A stretch of 64,000 bases of DNA from Nemertoderma westbladi (GCA_032718475.1 JAUCBJ010008209.1:1-64000), one strand, 5' to 3'. Numbered from the stretch's first letter, positions 21,541 to 33,510 are shown. The notes: generated from the letters alone by a model not told the origin. A program made the numbers and translations.

Positions 21541-23014
21541 TTAAACCTATTACCACTGGGGGGGGGGGGGGGGGGGTGGGGGGGCGAATCGGCCCTTTCC
21601 TAGTTTTTCGTTGCTGTAACTATGTAACCACAATTACGTACCGGCCTAATTTTTATTGAGAATTAGCCAAATTTAATGCCGCATCTTTTTCAAAAAACCA
21701 CGTTGCAATTGGATTTCAACTTTTCGATGTGGGTGCCACCTCAAAATTTGGTCTCCAGCACCAATTTTTTTGAAATTTTCGAATTTTACAAAGTCATTCG
21801 TGATTTAGTAATTATTTATGTTTGGGTTATTTTTATTTATTTTATTGGTTTGGATCACTCTAATGCTCTATACAAGTATGTAAGTGTTCATTTAAGTAAT
21901 CAATGTAAGTAATCATTTTTGGAGCACCAAAATTAGGGCGTGGCACTTTAAAATTTCAAAATTACTTTATTCTGAAAATTTACTAAAGTTTTGATTTGCG
22001 AAGCATTTTTATTGGTTTTCTGGAGCGCTGAATTGATTGGAAGTAATATAGAAGCCTGAAGACTTAGTGGTTCGCCATTTTTGGTGCACCAAAATTAGGG
22101 CGTGGCACTTCAAATTTTGCAAAATACGAGATTCGGAAAATACACTAAAGTTTTGATTTCAAAGCATTTTTATAGGTTTTCTGGAGCGCTGAATCGATTG
22201 AAAGTAATATAGAAGCCTCAAATCCTTGGTGTACGTACTTTTTCGGTGCACCAAAATTAGGGCGTGGCACTTCAAATTTTCAAAATTTCTTTATTCGGAA
22301 AAAAACACTAAAGTTTTGATTTCAAAACATGGCTAACCTCTAAGTCTTCAGACTTCTCTATATTACTTTCAATCGATTCAGCGGTCTAGAAAACAAATGC
22401 GTTAAAATTTCAATTTTGGTTTATTTTCCTAATCTCGTATTTTTCAAAATTTGAAGTGCCACGCCCTAATTTTGGTGCACCAAAAATGGCGAACCACTAA
22501 GTCTTCAGGCTTCTATATTACTTTCAATCAATTCAGCGGCCCAGAAAACCTATAAAGATGCGTTGAAATAAAAAATTAGGGGCATTTTATGAATATCTAA
22601 TTTTTCAAAATTTGAAGTGCCACGCCCACTTCTTAGGTGGACGAAAAATAACATCCACTTCAATTTTTGGAATGGAATATAATCACATTCGATTCAGCGT
22701 CTTGAAAAACCTACTAAATCTAGTCAACACTGCCACACTATTAGTTTTTAGAAAACGAAAAATTTTATAATTTTGTTCTGGGACTACTTTTATTTTTCAT
22801 CAAAATTATGAGTCCCTGCTTATGAAATTTTAACTTTTTAAGGTTTGGTAGTGTTCAGCTATAGTTGTTCCACCAACAGCCCAAATTTTGTAGGATTTCA
22901 TTGGACGATTACAAAAATATAGTGGGTGGGCCGAATAGTCCCCCCCCCCCCCCACCCCCCCACCCCCCCCCCCCCCCCCTAATGGTCAAAACACCCCAGT
23001 GGTAATAGGGTTAA
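21541..23014. mobile_element. TTAA-type foldback element with G runs in its ends
   Basis: Left end TTAA-ACCTATTACCACTGGGG and right end CCCCAGTGGTAATAGGG-TTAA are inverted with one mismatch and flanked by TTAA, the target of piggyBac-like elements. Just inside, a G run (21558-21584) and a C-rich run (22940-22979) are followed by CGAATCGGCCC and its inverse GGGCCGAATAG. The body holds three direct copies of a GGTGCACCAAAATTAGGGCG unit (near 21920, 22081, 22243; spacing about 162 bp) and two inverted copies (near 22457 and 22615), so much of the element can fold back. No transposase is encoded; it is non-autonomous. Confidence 0.75.
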
Positions 23015-23164
23015 AGTTTGAAAAAACGTGAAATTGAAAATAAAAAAGAATATTCCAATCTTCTTAAACATATTAACATTAAAAAAGCAATATAAGCCGA
23101 AATTAATATTCCTTTACTTGAATTAAAAAAAAATGCTCCCAATAGGGAACACTGGGAGATAGAA

Positions 23165-23480
23165 GGTTAAAGCGATATGGCTTCCCAATTCATGGAGCAA
23201 TAGATGGCTTTTCGCGAAAGGTCATCTGGCTAAGTTTTGTAATAATGACCCAAAAATAGTAGCCCATGCATATTTTGATATGTTGGGTCTAGTAGCCCAT
23301 GCATATTTTGATATGTTGGGTCTATTGAACGCCCAACCATGCATTATTCGATTTGATGGGGGCACAGAAAATGTTAATATTCAATGTGTTCATGCTGAAC
23401 TTAGATCTGGATGCGGCGATGGGCATGCTCATAAGCACGCGCATTGAGTGGTTTTGGTGAGATTTACAATCGAATGTGGC
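23165..23480 (+). pseudogene. Integrase-core (DDE) remnant
   Basis: The plus strand reads KRYGFPIHGAIDGFSRKVIW, then after one frame change NNDPKIVAHAYFDMLG and CIIRFDGGTENVNIQ. The spacing of Asp in GAIDGFS and Asp in RFDGGTEN fits a retroviral-type integrase core found in eukaryotic integrase-like transposon genes. It starts abruptly at a TTAA (23167-23170) and ends at a TGA. A 33-bp tandem duplication repeats VAHAYFDMLGL in frame. Confidence 0.55.
23257..23322. repeat. 33-bp in-frame tandem duplication
   Basis: Two perfect copies (23257-23289, 23290-23322) of a unit beginning TAGTAGCCCATGCATATTTT. It duplicates 11 codons of the integrase-core remnant without breaking frame. Confidence 0.95.
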
Positions 23481-23693
23481 TCAATGTCTTATTGACTCCT
23501 TTCAGGACATGATAATGGAAACGCTCCAGTAAATCAAGTAGTAAATAAAATAAGTATTATTAATAAGTATTGGATTAGTCATTCTTGTTTTTCTTATTAT
23601 ATTCGCAGTGGCTCAAATAAGTTGGTGCACAATGTCCCTTTATGGTAAACATAATGAGATAGAATCATCATAAGTAGAAATATAAGAATAAAA

Positions 23694-24520
23694 TTATTCT
23701 AGTAGAATGTCGTCCATTAAAGCAGCTTCACAATGAACAACAGCAATGAAGAATGTCAGCTCTAATGTTAATGGTAAGAAATTACAGTCCTTGTATCCTT
23801 TAATAAGTATCTGAGCCAGACTTGTCCACTACTCCAACTGAAACTCAGGTGAGAGTGCAGGAACTCGAAAGTCTTCCCCATCAGCCCAAAGGATAAAACA
23901 CTTGTTCCAACATGCAGTATATGCATCCCGGGAGAGGCCATCAACATCTTCTCCAACCTCGCCAGCATATTTTATTTTAATAGGAATATAAATAACACTG
24001 GGATGTTTAAAATATTTATTCATGTCGTTCAGAATTGTCTTCCGATCTATCAGCAACACTTCTTCTTTGAAACCATTGCCCTTGTCATTCTCAAACGGAA
24101 CCTCACTTTGTCCCAGGGATTGATTGGTATATTGCTTCATCAATGAGCGTAGCAAAAACGAGTTGGTGCACGCACATTTTCTCATGGTCGTAAACTCATA
24201 CTGGGATTACTCCCGGGTGCGGCAGGTTGTATATTTTCCTCCAGTTCCAATGTAATAAATTCCTCTTCTCCCTCAACCAACAAGCTATCAGCATCAAACA
24301 AAATAGGATCTTCCAGTACATCAGGGTCAGAGTTTCCTATTGACTGAATCTCTTCTTGTTGTTGTGTTGAAACTCCAACCATAGACCTCGACATCATAAT
24401 CACTGTTGACTCGGGTTGCTGAGCAACAGTGGACTCCTGCATTGGAGGATAAATATTAGTATTGGAATTGATACATGTATTCGCAACGTAAAACCATAGG
24501 ATTTTCAATCCTGTTTCCAA
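23694..24520 (-). pseudogene. HECT-domain-like protein fragment (G2E3-like), broken
   Basis: The upstream frame (24182-24520) encodes a Gln/Glu-rich region ending LVEGEEEFITLELEEN. The following frame (from 24185) carries EVLLIDRKTILNDMNKYF, then IKYAGEVGEDVDGLSRDAY and VPALSPEFQLE, the pattern at the start of HECT domains of the G2E3-like group (G-E-x-G-V-D-x-G-G-L-x-R). An in-frame TAG at 23829-23831 stands where Glu is expected; past it the frame goes on with WTSLAQILIKGYKDCNFLP until 23694. The catalytic HECT Cys is not present. HECT proteins transfer ubiquitin; this piece could not. It converges on the integrase remnant. Confidence 0.5.
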
Positions 24521-24777
24521 ATAATATTGCCCAACTGTCTTATTGAATTATTGAATGAATGATTCTTCCAGTAAGACTCTATCAGACCAGTCTATCAAAT
24601 TGAAAAAAAAAAAGAAAAAAAATATCTTGGAGGCATGCTATGCCTCCAAGACCCAAAAAAAATCGATTCTTAAGCTATTCATACCCCTATATCAATACTA
24701 TCAAACACAGCATTGACACTGTAAAAATCTGTGTGAATCTTGGAACTTTGAAACCTGTCTCAATTTAGGGGACTTGA
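24521..24777. other. Spacer with an A-rich tract and a perfect hairpin
   Basis: CTTGGAGGCAT at 24626-24636 and ATGCCTCCAAG at 24640-24650 form an 11-bp stem with loop GCT, between A-rich tracts. No gene seen. Confidence 0.7.
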
Positions 24778-27077
24778 CTATACAATAACTCCAAACACAT
24801 CAGCCCACCAGGTAAGCCTGGTATTTAAGATGGAAGTGAACAGCTTGCTGACAACACTAAGAAGAGTAATCCCCCTATAATTATTGGTGTCAATCCTCTC
24901 GCCTTTCCTCTTGTAGACTGGTGATAATATTCCTGTAGACCAGGCAGATGGGAAATTTCCAGAAAAGAGAATTAAGTTAAATATCCCCGTAATGATGGGG
25001 ACAAGTTGAGATTGCCCAAAGATTAAAAATTCATTTAGAATTACGTCCATGCCGCTCGCCTTACCTGTTTTCAGATGCCTGATTGCTTCCAGAACCTCAT
25101 CTTCAGCTAAAGGCTGACTAAGTTGAGTTTTGAAAATATTTTTAGCATCTTCGAGATCAATGTTTGTTTCAAGAGTAACCCCCACATCTTCAAATGGCCC
25201 ACCATTACTGGACAATACAGCAAAGTGTTGCTTAAAATTATCTAAACTAGGCCCTACCTTGTTAGCTAGCTTGACATTCGAAGATGACTTTAATGACTTC
25301 CATTACTTCTTGTTGTCACATACCTTGAGATTTTCCAATCTGGAACTCTGACTTTTCTTAAATTTGTACTTTGCCATTCTAATGGCCCTGGCATACGCTA
25401 CGCTGCCCTTATAGTTACAAGGTTTGCTCTTGATTCTGACGACACACTGGATTTCCAATCAAGTGTTGCTCTCCTGAAGGCATATTTGCTCTCTAAGCAT
25501 TCGCTATCATACCAAGGTTGAGTCTGAGAAGGATATGTGATGTCGTCACTAATGCGGGTTGAGGTGGAGGATCTAAAGAAGGGATCTGCAGCAGCTAAAA
25601 TAGTTTCGTTGAACTTGTTAACAACCTTATCCACACCATCCTCATCCATGGTGTCAATGCTATCATTGATCATATCTAAAATACAGTTCCAGTCACTAGT
25701 TAAATTAAGCGATTCTAGCCTTCTAACAAAGTCCTCCAGAAAAATTCTGGTTCCATTTATACTTGATGCTTGTATCATCTACCCTACTTTGGATTGAAGC
25801 AATAGTCCTGGGTGAGGGATTTGGGAGTTCGATAGAAAACTGTGCTGAAATCACACAATATGTTGAAAATATATTAGGACCCCCAATATCAAAACTCAGG
25901 CAACGCTTAAGGACTGGTGTTCGTCCTAACATATAGTCAATTGTTGATTGGCCCATTTTCTTAAAGAAAGTAAAATTACCAACAGATTTATCACTGCCAA
26001 TTCGGCCATTAAATATTCTTATACCTGAAACAATACATAAGGCTAAAGGTCTATGACCATATGTATTGACTACCATGTCCTTATTTGCTCTACTAGACTG
26101 AACACAACTAGTTGCAAGGTCTAAGTCGTCACATACATAATCATCCGGTAAATAATCCAATAGATTAGATAGGCTAAGCGAATCATTATCAATATAGTCA
26201 TTTCTAGTACCTGTTCTTACATTTAAGTCACCTACAATTAACAGATTTTCAGAATCACTTATAGCACTAATAGCATTCTCGATAAAATCGAAGGTTGATA
26301 TGGGATCACTTTCTTGTGCAGTAGATTTTGAAGTTAGATATATACTGCACATATTAGAGACTTTGACCAGCTCTAACCCAGAGTAGGTCTTCATGCGGGA
26401 AAATATCCTCCAGTGCGATAAAGGTGCTTAATTCCTGCTTATAATATATAATTATTCCGCCACTAAAACGTTTAGCACTTTTATGCTTTAATTTACGAAA
26501 ATTTACAAAAAATTTATAACCAGGAATATCAACACTGTGAACAAAGTTAGGGTTCAACCAGGTTTCAGCACAGATAATTAGATCATATTTACTAACAAGC
26601 TTCAAGAAGTTAGAATCACCTAATTTCGAAATTAGTCCATCAACATTTAAAAAACCCACGTTTAAGTATGCTGGTATAAAAGTAGAGGGTCCACAAAAGT
26701 CTGTGGAAGTGCAAGTGCTATCCACCACGTGCGTCAGGGGTGGTCCCATTGGTGTTTATAGGGATGATAGTGGTAGCCAAACTGTTATTATCCATAACGT
26801 TAGTGTAACTTAACCTGGCTCCACTCGCAACTGGTGCAAGTGCAGGTACAGAATTACCAATAGCCTGGATGGACTTAATAGTTTCACTAGCACCTTTTTT
26901 GAATTTTTTCTGCTTTGGCTTCCTTTGTTTGTCCGAGGTTGTTTTTTTTCTCTAAAAACTTTAAAGAATCATTGTTACTGTTAGTTCGGTGTTGCAAATT
27001 TTCTAAACCACCATTGAGTCTATTTGTTCTATGAGTGCAATTACGGTTTGACTTCCTAGTAACAGTTGTAATATCCA
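24778..27077 (-). mobile_element. LINE A: N-terminus, endonuclease and start of RT; 3' part missing
   Basis: An ATG at 27077 opens MDITTVTRKSNRNCTHRTN. After a shift at a poly(T) tract (26940), a linker leads to the apurinic-type endonuclease: YLNVGFLNVDGLISKLGDSN, DLIICAETWL, SGGIIIYYKQE (26354-26749), LLIVGDLNVRTGTRNDYID and MGQSTIDYMLG (25723-26394). Then comes the pre-RT region and the RT fingers: SQPLAEDEVLEAIRHLKTGK, FPSAWSTGILSPVYKRKGE and NNYRGITLLSVVSKLF (24778-25215). The palm with Y/F-A-D-D is missing; the copy ends in a stop at 24778. It was active as an endonuclease/RT element in its intact form. Several frame breaks are present. Confidence 0.75.
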
Positions 27078-27123
27078 TGTAAGTGTAAAACAGTAAAAGT
27101 GGGTACTGGTGTGCTATAGGTAA

Positions 27124-27143
27124 CCCCCCCCCCCCCCCCCCCC
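27124..27143. repeat. C run (20 nt) between two LINEs
   Basis: TAA plus 20 C plus TCAAAATTTT. It marks the border between LINE A and LINE B. Confidence 0.9.
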
Positions 27144-27149
27144 TCAAAA

Positions 27150-28140
27150 TTTTTTTATTATACCTAATTTTTAGACAAATTGTTTTTTTGAATCTGTTTC
27201 CAGCTTGCTCACGGAAGGGCCTGAACCAAGCTGAAAGCCGTTTGGACAATATAATGTCATAAAGCTTACACAAACTGTCAGCAACACTTATTCCACGATA
27301 GTTATTACATGAATTACGTTTTCCTCGTTTAAAAATGACATGCAAACTATTTTTTTGCTGTGACTTCCTTAAACGTTATCGGATCGTCCAGGATTGGGAT
27401 ATATACATTTTCCGCTCCATTATTTCCGCCCCCCAGATTGGCAGTTGGATTGGTTGTATTTGTTGATCCTTCGAGAAGGTTTTCAAAGTGAGTTTTGAAA
27501 TCCTCGTTTGTTGGAGTTTCATTTTCATCGCTATCATTTACTTCTAAATTTCCATTCCAGTTTATTCCTTTCCAAATTGCTTTGGAGTCGTTCGACTTAA
27601 TCAGATTTTCTCATCTGTTATTATTAGTCGCTGTCTCTCTTGATTTCGTATTCGACTTTGCAGAATTAGCGGCGATATTAATTGCATCAATAAGGTCATC
27701 TATTTGTCCATCAATATCACCTGAATCGGTACAAGGTGGCGTTATTGAATTTAGATGTTCTTTAATTTTGATGGGCTCCACTATTTGATTGATAAGGCGA
27801 GTCATTTGGTGGTAGGTAAAACGAACCAAAAACGATATCTGGAATTCATTTAAAAGAAACCCAGATTTGATCATCAAACGATGTATCTATGCATAGTATG
27901 CTGTCAACCATCCAATGCTTATAGAGAACGGCTACATCTCCTCAATGTCCAGCAATGGAAGTCGACAACTCTGAGCGGAAACCTGGGACTTTGATACGCT
28001 TATTAGTTTTTATTTTATTGATAAATACAATGTCATACTTTATACTAAATGTTCAAGAATATGAGTCTTCTCTAGTTTGTCCGTTACCCCATTAATATTC
28101 CACGAAGCTATCGATATTCGATAGCACGCAGATACCCCAT
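27150..28140 (-). mobile_element. LINE B: endonuclease to RT fingers, truncated
   Basis: The minus strand, in several frames, reads DSFVEYNGVTDKLEKTHIL and YDIVFINKIKTNKRIKVPGF (endonuclease start, 28000-28110), GDVAVLYKHWMVDSILCID, SFYLPPNDSPY (about 27820), GDIDGQIDDLIDAINIAA (27611-27877), VYIPILDDPITFKEV (about 27390), and VIFKRGKRNSCNNYRGISV with LCKLYDIILSKRLSAWFRP (27200-27345), the RT fingers. It stops at the C run. It is a different lineage from LINE A. No intact protein remains. Confidence 0.65.
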
Positions 28141-28797
28141 TAAAATGAGTTACCGCAAAAACGACGGAGCCCACGAGTCGATTACGACAACGTCCCGTAG
28201 AACTTGACGTTTCTTCCATTCGAAAGTAACGTTGCAGCCTTCATTTTGATGAAAACCAATTTCACAATATCCCTTTAGGTATGTATGGGCTCCGTCCGTA
28301 GTCTACCTTTGTAATGCATGCTGTAGTTTATAACACACTGTTTATTACTCAGGATTTTGACATCAATTTGGCAACAACACTCGGTCAGGTGATGACATCC
28401 CTTCCATGTACATGGGTGGTGATGATGATCGATGAAGTGGCATGTCATTGATGCCTAGAAACGTCGTCTTCCATTGCATCCTCCTTGTCGTCTGTTATTG
28501 GTGGCAATATCTCGTTCAGTGCGTCTGTAGACTTTTCTGCTTCATCTCTAACTGAATAATAAAATTACAATTCGGAAATATTGGCACTTTCATGTAGATT
28601 TATATTTGACTTTAATTTACCTTTGACTTATTATATAAATGTAATAATAATTAAAATAATACGGTAATAGGGAAGAGTATGCCTATGGATAAACGAAATG
28701 TATGCTTAATTAACACAGCTTTGATTCGAGATTCGGTTTCTGAAAGCTCCGTTGCGAATAAGCCCACGGTATATTGTAACATATTGTTATTGCTATC

Positions 28798-29115
28798 CTA
28801 TAATAGTACCGGCACAGTATTATACTGTAGGCACAAACCTGAGACTTTTCGCTGATCAATATACGAATGGTGAGCTATTCTTATGGCGACCTCAAGCGCT
28901 GAATTGGTATAATCAGTGCTTTGCTGATTAATATTCTTTAATATACTATATATCCCTAACTTCTTAAACGATAATTTACCCAACCTCCCTGTTAGGTTGG
29001 CCTTTTTGGCAAAGTCCCTTGTTATGAATTGTTTTAGTTGCCTCTTCACGGCATCCCTCAAGTTATGACCCCTGAGTCGACGTAAGTTCTGTGAGCGCTG
29101 GGCATGTGATAGCAT
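28798..29115 (-). CDS. DUF4806-like protein, exon
   Basis: An ATG at 29115 opens MLSHAQRSQNLRRLRG; the frame continues HNLRDAVKRQLKQFITRDF, LTGRLGKLSFKKLGIY and ends near SYIDQRKVS. The run N-L-R-x-A-V-K-R...G-x-x-G-K-x-x-F resembles the DUF4806 domain, a multicopy invertebrate family of unknown function often linked to mobile elements. The codons end at a donor-like TCAG/GTTTGT near 28840, so the last residues given by plain translation may be intronic. Upstream pieces at 29150-29600 may belong to the same gene. Confidence 0.45.
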   Translation of the reverse strand: MLSHAQRSQNLRRLRGHNLRDAVKRQLKQFITRDFAKKANLTGRLGKLSFKKLGIYSILKNINQQSTDYTNSALEVAIRIAHHSYIDQRKVSGLCLQYNTVPVLL

Positions 29116-29149
29116 TTATAACACTTATTCTGTACCTGGAGTTAACACT

Positions 29150-29600
29150 TCAGGTTGGAGCGGATTGATTGGATTGGATTAAGGTTTCCATGTCACTCAT
29201 TCTCTTTGATAGACTTAACAGTGTACTCCTGTTCCCTTTTGTCATTAGATATATTGCCTCCAATAGTTGCAACTCTGAACTTTTCTCAGTCGGCCTTGTG
29301 GAATTCCTAGATGTGGTAGTTGACATAGCCATGCCACCAACATTTTTGAAGGGGGCATTTGGTTGCTTTAAAGGGGAATGGCGCGGCGGATTGACGTATT
29401 TTCGAAATGTTGGATGTTGACATGCCCGCTGTATCTTTTGGAGAAGAAATATTAGTAGATCGAATTGGAGCGGATTCACAAATGCAATGGGAAAACCTAA
29501 TTTTGAGATACGATTGGAACCTTGGACATGTTTGGGAAGGTGCAGAAACTCGTGGTAAAGCCTGGAATATTTGTTTAAAACTGTAATTATCCCACTTCAT
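29150..29600 (-). CDS. Possible upstream exon(s) of the DUF4806-like gene
   Basis: Two overlapping minus-strand frames. One (29307-29600) begins MKWDNYSFKQIFQALPRVS; the other (29150-29479) contains HSPLKQPNAPFKNVGGMAM, KSSELQLLEAIYLMTKGN and SLSKRMSDMETLIQSNQ, a helical stretch like those that precede DUF4806. Which frame is used, and the splice to 29115, are not resolved. Confidence 0.3.
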
Positions 29601-31140
29601 TTGCCTCGCTTTTTATAAAATGAGGGAGAAGGTATCATCTCCTAAATTGCCATGGGTTAGAATTTGACACCTGTATATCTTATCACCATATCGCACATCG
29701 TAAAATCCACCTTAAATTGATGGGATTCCACTGGGATAATTTATTACATCTGTAATATTGGTTGAAAAATACTGGCCATCTTCCCTGCAATAAATAAACT
29801 ATCACATCTTTATGTTGTGCCAACATTATGTATAATGTTTATGATCGTCAACTGAAAATATTAAAGCAAACAAGGTCAAGGCTGAATACAATAGCCTACA
29901 TGCGAGACAGGTGGATAGAGGCCAATGAAGCAAATCCCATCTAGCTGAACCACTGAAGAGTACATTTAAAAAGTTAATTACACTACAGTAGTTAATATTT
30001 TCTAACAATTAATTATTACAAAGTATGGAAACATAGTATACATTGGTTGCTTTATACACGCATGGCATACAAATGCACCATTGGAAATTGAGACAGTTTC
30101 CAGAAAAAGGCGTTTCCTTTATAATATGGTGCAAATAGTAAAACTACATACATACAGTATGAAACTTTTACAGTGATTTTAGGAGCCCATTCTGAGTGAA
30201 ATTAGTTGTAATTCTCAAAACGTTTTCTATACCAAATGTCAAAAACTTGTTATACTGTGAACTTGTGAGACTTGTTATTGAGATATTGGCGTTCAAACAT
30301 TTGAGTCGGGAGGACTGACGGGTGAGCAGACTGACTCGCTTCGAACGGAGTGACTTCGTGGATTGCCTCGCACAAAAGGGGTCACCATTCTTTTTTTAAG
30401 GGATTTCGACAAACTTTACTATATTTAATGCAGACTAGCATCGTAGCATGTGTCATTTCGTATATGTGTTAATGTGGCGATCTAGGGAGGCGGTCTGGTT
30501 ACTTATTGTAGTGCAAGGAGGTGTGGTCCGGTTATGTACTGTACAAGCTTCTGTGGCCATGCCACTAGCTCTCACATGGGAGACAGTGCATTTGATGTAG
30601 AGCTTGTGAGGTCCTGTTGCCGTGACAAAAGTGTAAAATATTTAGACTGTTTTAATGTCAGCAGGATTTCTGATCTTCCCTGAAAAATTGCGTGATATTG
30701 TTGGGTGGTACTGTAGTTTCCTAGGACATTTGCTACGACAGTCGAAAGTTATCATCTATTGAGTGGTTCTTGTAAGTGGCTCTTGCAAGTGGCTCTTGTG
30801 CTACTTTTGTTGGAGATATGACAAGAGGCTCAACCGCTACATATAAGGCTTTTAAAGCCACAAATTATCACTTATTTGCTTTATGAAAAGGCTCTTGTGT
30901 TGTACAACAGTATTTTATACGGTACATACTGTCAATAGCAGAGCTTTGGTTGAATTACTGTTTATAGGGAGATAAAACCAGCAGTTCACTCCTATTTTAG
31001 GCTCTTGTGCTATTCTATATTCCTTATTTTTAGCTGTAATTTGTAAGTAAAAAAAAGGTATATACCTAATAATATGTACCAAAAACAATATAACATATAT
31101 TACTCTGGAAATTTATAATTAGCAAATCAGAAAGTTTCTT
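29601..31140. other. No recognisable gene
   Basis: AT-rich spacer. A short AGTGGCTCTTG(C/T)-type tandem lies at 30770-30800. No coding evidence. Confidence 0.4.
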
Positions 31141-31740
31141 ATTCTTATTTCGACGGTGGTCCAAGGATGCACAATATGTTGTGTTGTGCCTTCAGAGGGG
31201 AAGACAATGTTCATAGTCCTTTTCTGCAGAAACGCCCTCAGTGAGTACCTCCCTCCATATGTAATTTTCAAGGGTGTCCCAACTGCTGATATGACCTTCA
31301 CCTGGCAGTGGGGGGTTCACCCAACACAGCTTATAACATAACAACTTGTGGTTGGATGGAAGACTACGTATTCGAGGCTTGATTTTAAGATGTCTTCCTT
31401 CCATCAGTGGCTGATAAGCCTAAGCCTATTATTGTACTATTTGATGGTTATGGTTCACACCTGATGTACCAAACTGCTGTTTTAGCCAAAGAATCCAAAG
31501 TCAGCTTGATCTGTATTTGCCACATACATCGCATGCGAAAGAAATCGCCAGCAAAGAGGGCATGGTATAATATTCTATCTACATTCTATTGCGAATTACA
31601 GCATAAAACAGTACAGAAGCCAGCATTCCCAACATTGCTAAACGAGCTGTTTCTTATTGCTTTCAAGGGTACACCATTATACTTAATCAAGGGGTTCGAA
31701 AAGTCTGTCCATTAAACAAGTTTGCAGAGTTCCACAACAT
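31141..31740 (+). pseudogene. Pogo/Jerky-type DDE transposase, core fragment
   Basis: Frames on the plus strand carry VPSEGKTMFIVLFCRN, LPPYVIFKG (31156-31341), CGWMEDYVFE (about 31345), and KPKPIIVLFDGYGSHLMYQT with ICHIHRMRKK (31407-31560), the D-G-x-x-S-H-L signature of DDE_1 transposases of the pogo/Tigger/Jerky group. Normally H-T-T-H-x-L-Q-P-L-D follows; here that segment is degraded. Frameshifts split the first and second acidic residues. The N-terminal helix-turn-helix was not found. The C-terminal part lies at 33511-34072. Confidence 0.6.
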
Positions 31741-31759
31741 AAGATACTTCCATCACTTG

Positions 31760-32765
31760 CCTTCACTTGCCAGTTAACAACTTGGATTATGAGCATGACT
31801 TAGCAAAGTTTGATGTTTTATGTAGAAGAGCAGCTGCCTGTGCGAATCGAAATTTTAGTGGAAAGTGTATAAGAGATGATATGGTGCTCTATAAAGTGAA
31901 TGTGAAAGAACGTGGTCCAGAGATTTTTAGGTTAGCCTGAATTCTTGATGAGAGAGAACAGAACTGGTTACACAATCAAGATGCCAAATTTAAAGAGATT
32001 ATGGAAGCAAAGATGGTTACGAGGCAGCAACTCCAATCAAGGGTAACAAAGTTACTGATAACTTGTAAAACTTGGGGTGGTCAAATAACAGATTTGTCTG
32101 AAATCGATGAAGTACTTGAGGTAACTGACCAAGATCATAAAAAGGTTCTATGTAACGAAATTATATTCCATCGCCATTCCCATCCATGGGAGTTTCAAAT
32201 CAACCCAAGCTTATATAAGGTAATGAGGCATAGCGAAATTGACTTAAAGGCGAATCTGGCAGGAATAATTGCAAACTATAGTAGTAGAAGTGGGTCAAAG
32301 AATATACCACTACCGGATGAGAATGACATGATTCGAACTTTCGATATTCGCATTGAACCACAACTTGTAGGATGACGATTAAGTGAGCCTGAATATAATA
32401 ACTCTCAGCCTGATGTGACCCATGGAAGTGAATCTGACTCACTGTATAACAATGGATTTACGCCGATAGTGAATGAACCACTCGTTGTAATTTGGCATCT
32501 TCCAACTGGATGAGTATGGTATATTGCAATGTGCCTTCAGTTGAATAGTTCTAATAATGATGGATATAAGGTTGAACATCTTAATCGAATCGATGAAGCT
32601 AGTGATGTTAAGTAGAGATATCCTTCATCACCTGATATACAGTCGATCACAAAACTTCAAATTATTCCTATAAATGTTGTTGGATCATGGGATCTTTCGA
32701 CATCAGTAAGATCAATGAACTTTAAACCCTTCAACCATCATGCAATAAATGCCCTATTCAAAGGA
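31760..32765 (+). pseudogene. Unnamed element-associated protein remnant
   Basis: Plus-strand pieces: DEREQNWLHNQDAKFKEIME, then TRQQLQSRVTKLLITCKTWG and ITDLSEIDEVLEVTDQDHKK in a 124-residue frame (32001-32375), followed by degraded NEPLVVIWHLPTG, YKVEHLNRIDEASDV and IQSITKLQIIPINVVGSWDL. The CK-x-W-G-G block followed by a charged region recurs in element-linked proteins of other animals, but I cannot name the family. It lies between the core and tail of the pogo-like gene and could be a separate nested element. Confidence 0.35.
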
Positions 32766-33079
32766 TTTTATTGTCCTGGGCTTACTAAATATGTAATTGT
32801 AGTACTAATAATACTGTACCGGTATTAAATATTACAACTGTCAAATCCCAATATTCATGTTTTATTTGAATTCATAACCATTCCCATACTGAATTATAAT
32901 TATACTATGAACCGCTTCAGATTAAGCTTATATATTTTCAATTGCTGTATGCTCATTTTGACTGCACTAAAAGCTGAAAAGTAGAACATATTTGGAATCA
33001 TCATAAAAATACCTATTGATCATTGAAATGATTTGCTATTGATCAACTATTTTCAACAACTTTTATGAAATTACCCCCT

Positions 33080-33223
33080 GTACTACCGACGACCCCTATT
33101 ACCACCACCACTACAACTCCAACTATTGCCACTCCTTCAACTCCAGCTATTACGACCCCTGCAACTCCAACTGTTACCACCACCACTACAACTCCAACTA
33201 TTAACACTCCTTCAACTCCAGCT
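33080..33223 (+). repeat. Thr/Pro-rich coding minisatellite, first part
   Basis: Degenerate repeats of ACCACCACTACAACTCCAAC and ACTCCTTCAACTCCAGCT encode Thr/Pro-rich sequence. The repeat is interrupted by the SINE and resumes at 33511-33600 in the same order, so both parts were one linker in front of the pogo-like C-terminus. Confidence 0.7.
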
Positions 33224-33224
33224 T

Positions 33225-33510
33225 AGGTTCCACCTTGGTGTAGTGGTTGCATTGAATTCACATCTCCCGTAGGTCGTGGGTTCGATCCTCACACGGGCCA
33301 TGGCGGTTTTCGTTTCGGCACGAATGCTTTAAAGGGACCAGCCAGGGCGCATCTCTGCCTTACATCCTTAAGTGGTAGCTAAATGAGTACTGGAGTTTCC
33401 TCTGGGAAGTAAAGTTCTGGGGGGACTGCACTGGAAATAAGTTGTCACAATTTGTGCGTAATCCCTGGCCTATTGGCCGAAGAAAATTTACTTTACTTTT
33501 ACTTTTAGCT
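33225..33510 (+). mobile_element. tRNA-derived SINE
   Basis: The head is tRNA-like: an A-box-like TGGTGTAGTGG near 33236 and a B box GGTTCGATCC near 33279, at tRNA-like spacing. About 200 bp of unrelated body follow, and the tail is TTTACTTTTACTTTTA. AGCT is repeated at both borders and the flanking Thr/Pro repeat is continuous if the SINE is removed, so the insertion borders are well supported. The tRNA part is not a functional tRNA gene: it lacks a clean acceptor stem and runs into the body. Confidence 0.85.

Noticed and set aside
33230-33305. Functional tRNA gene
   Set aside because: A and B boxes are present, but there is no clean acceptor stem and the sequence continues into a SINE body with a TTTACTTTTA tail.
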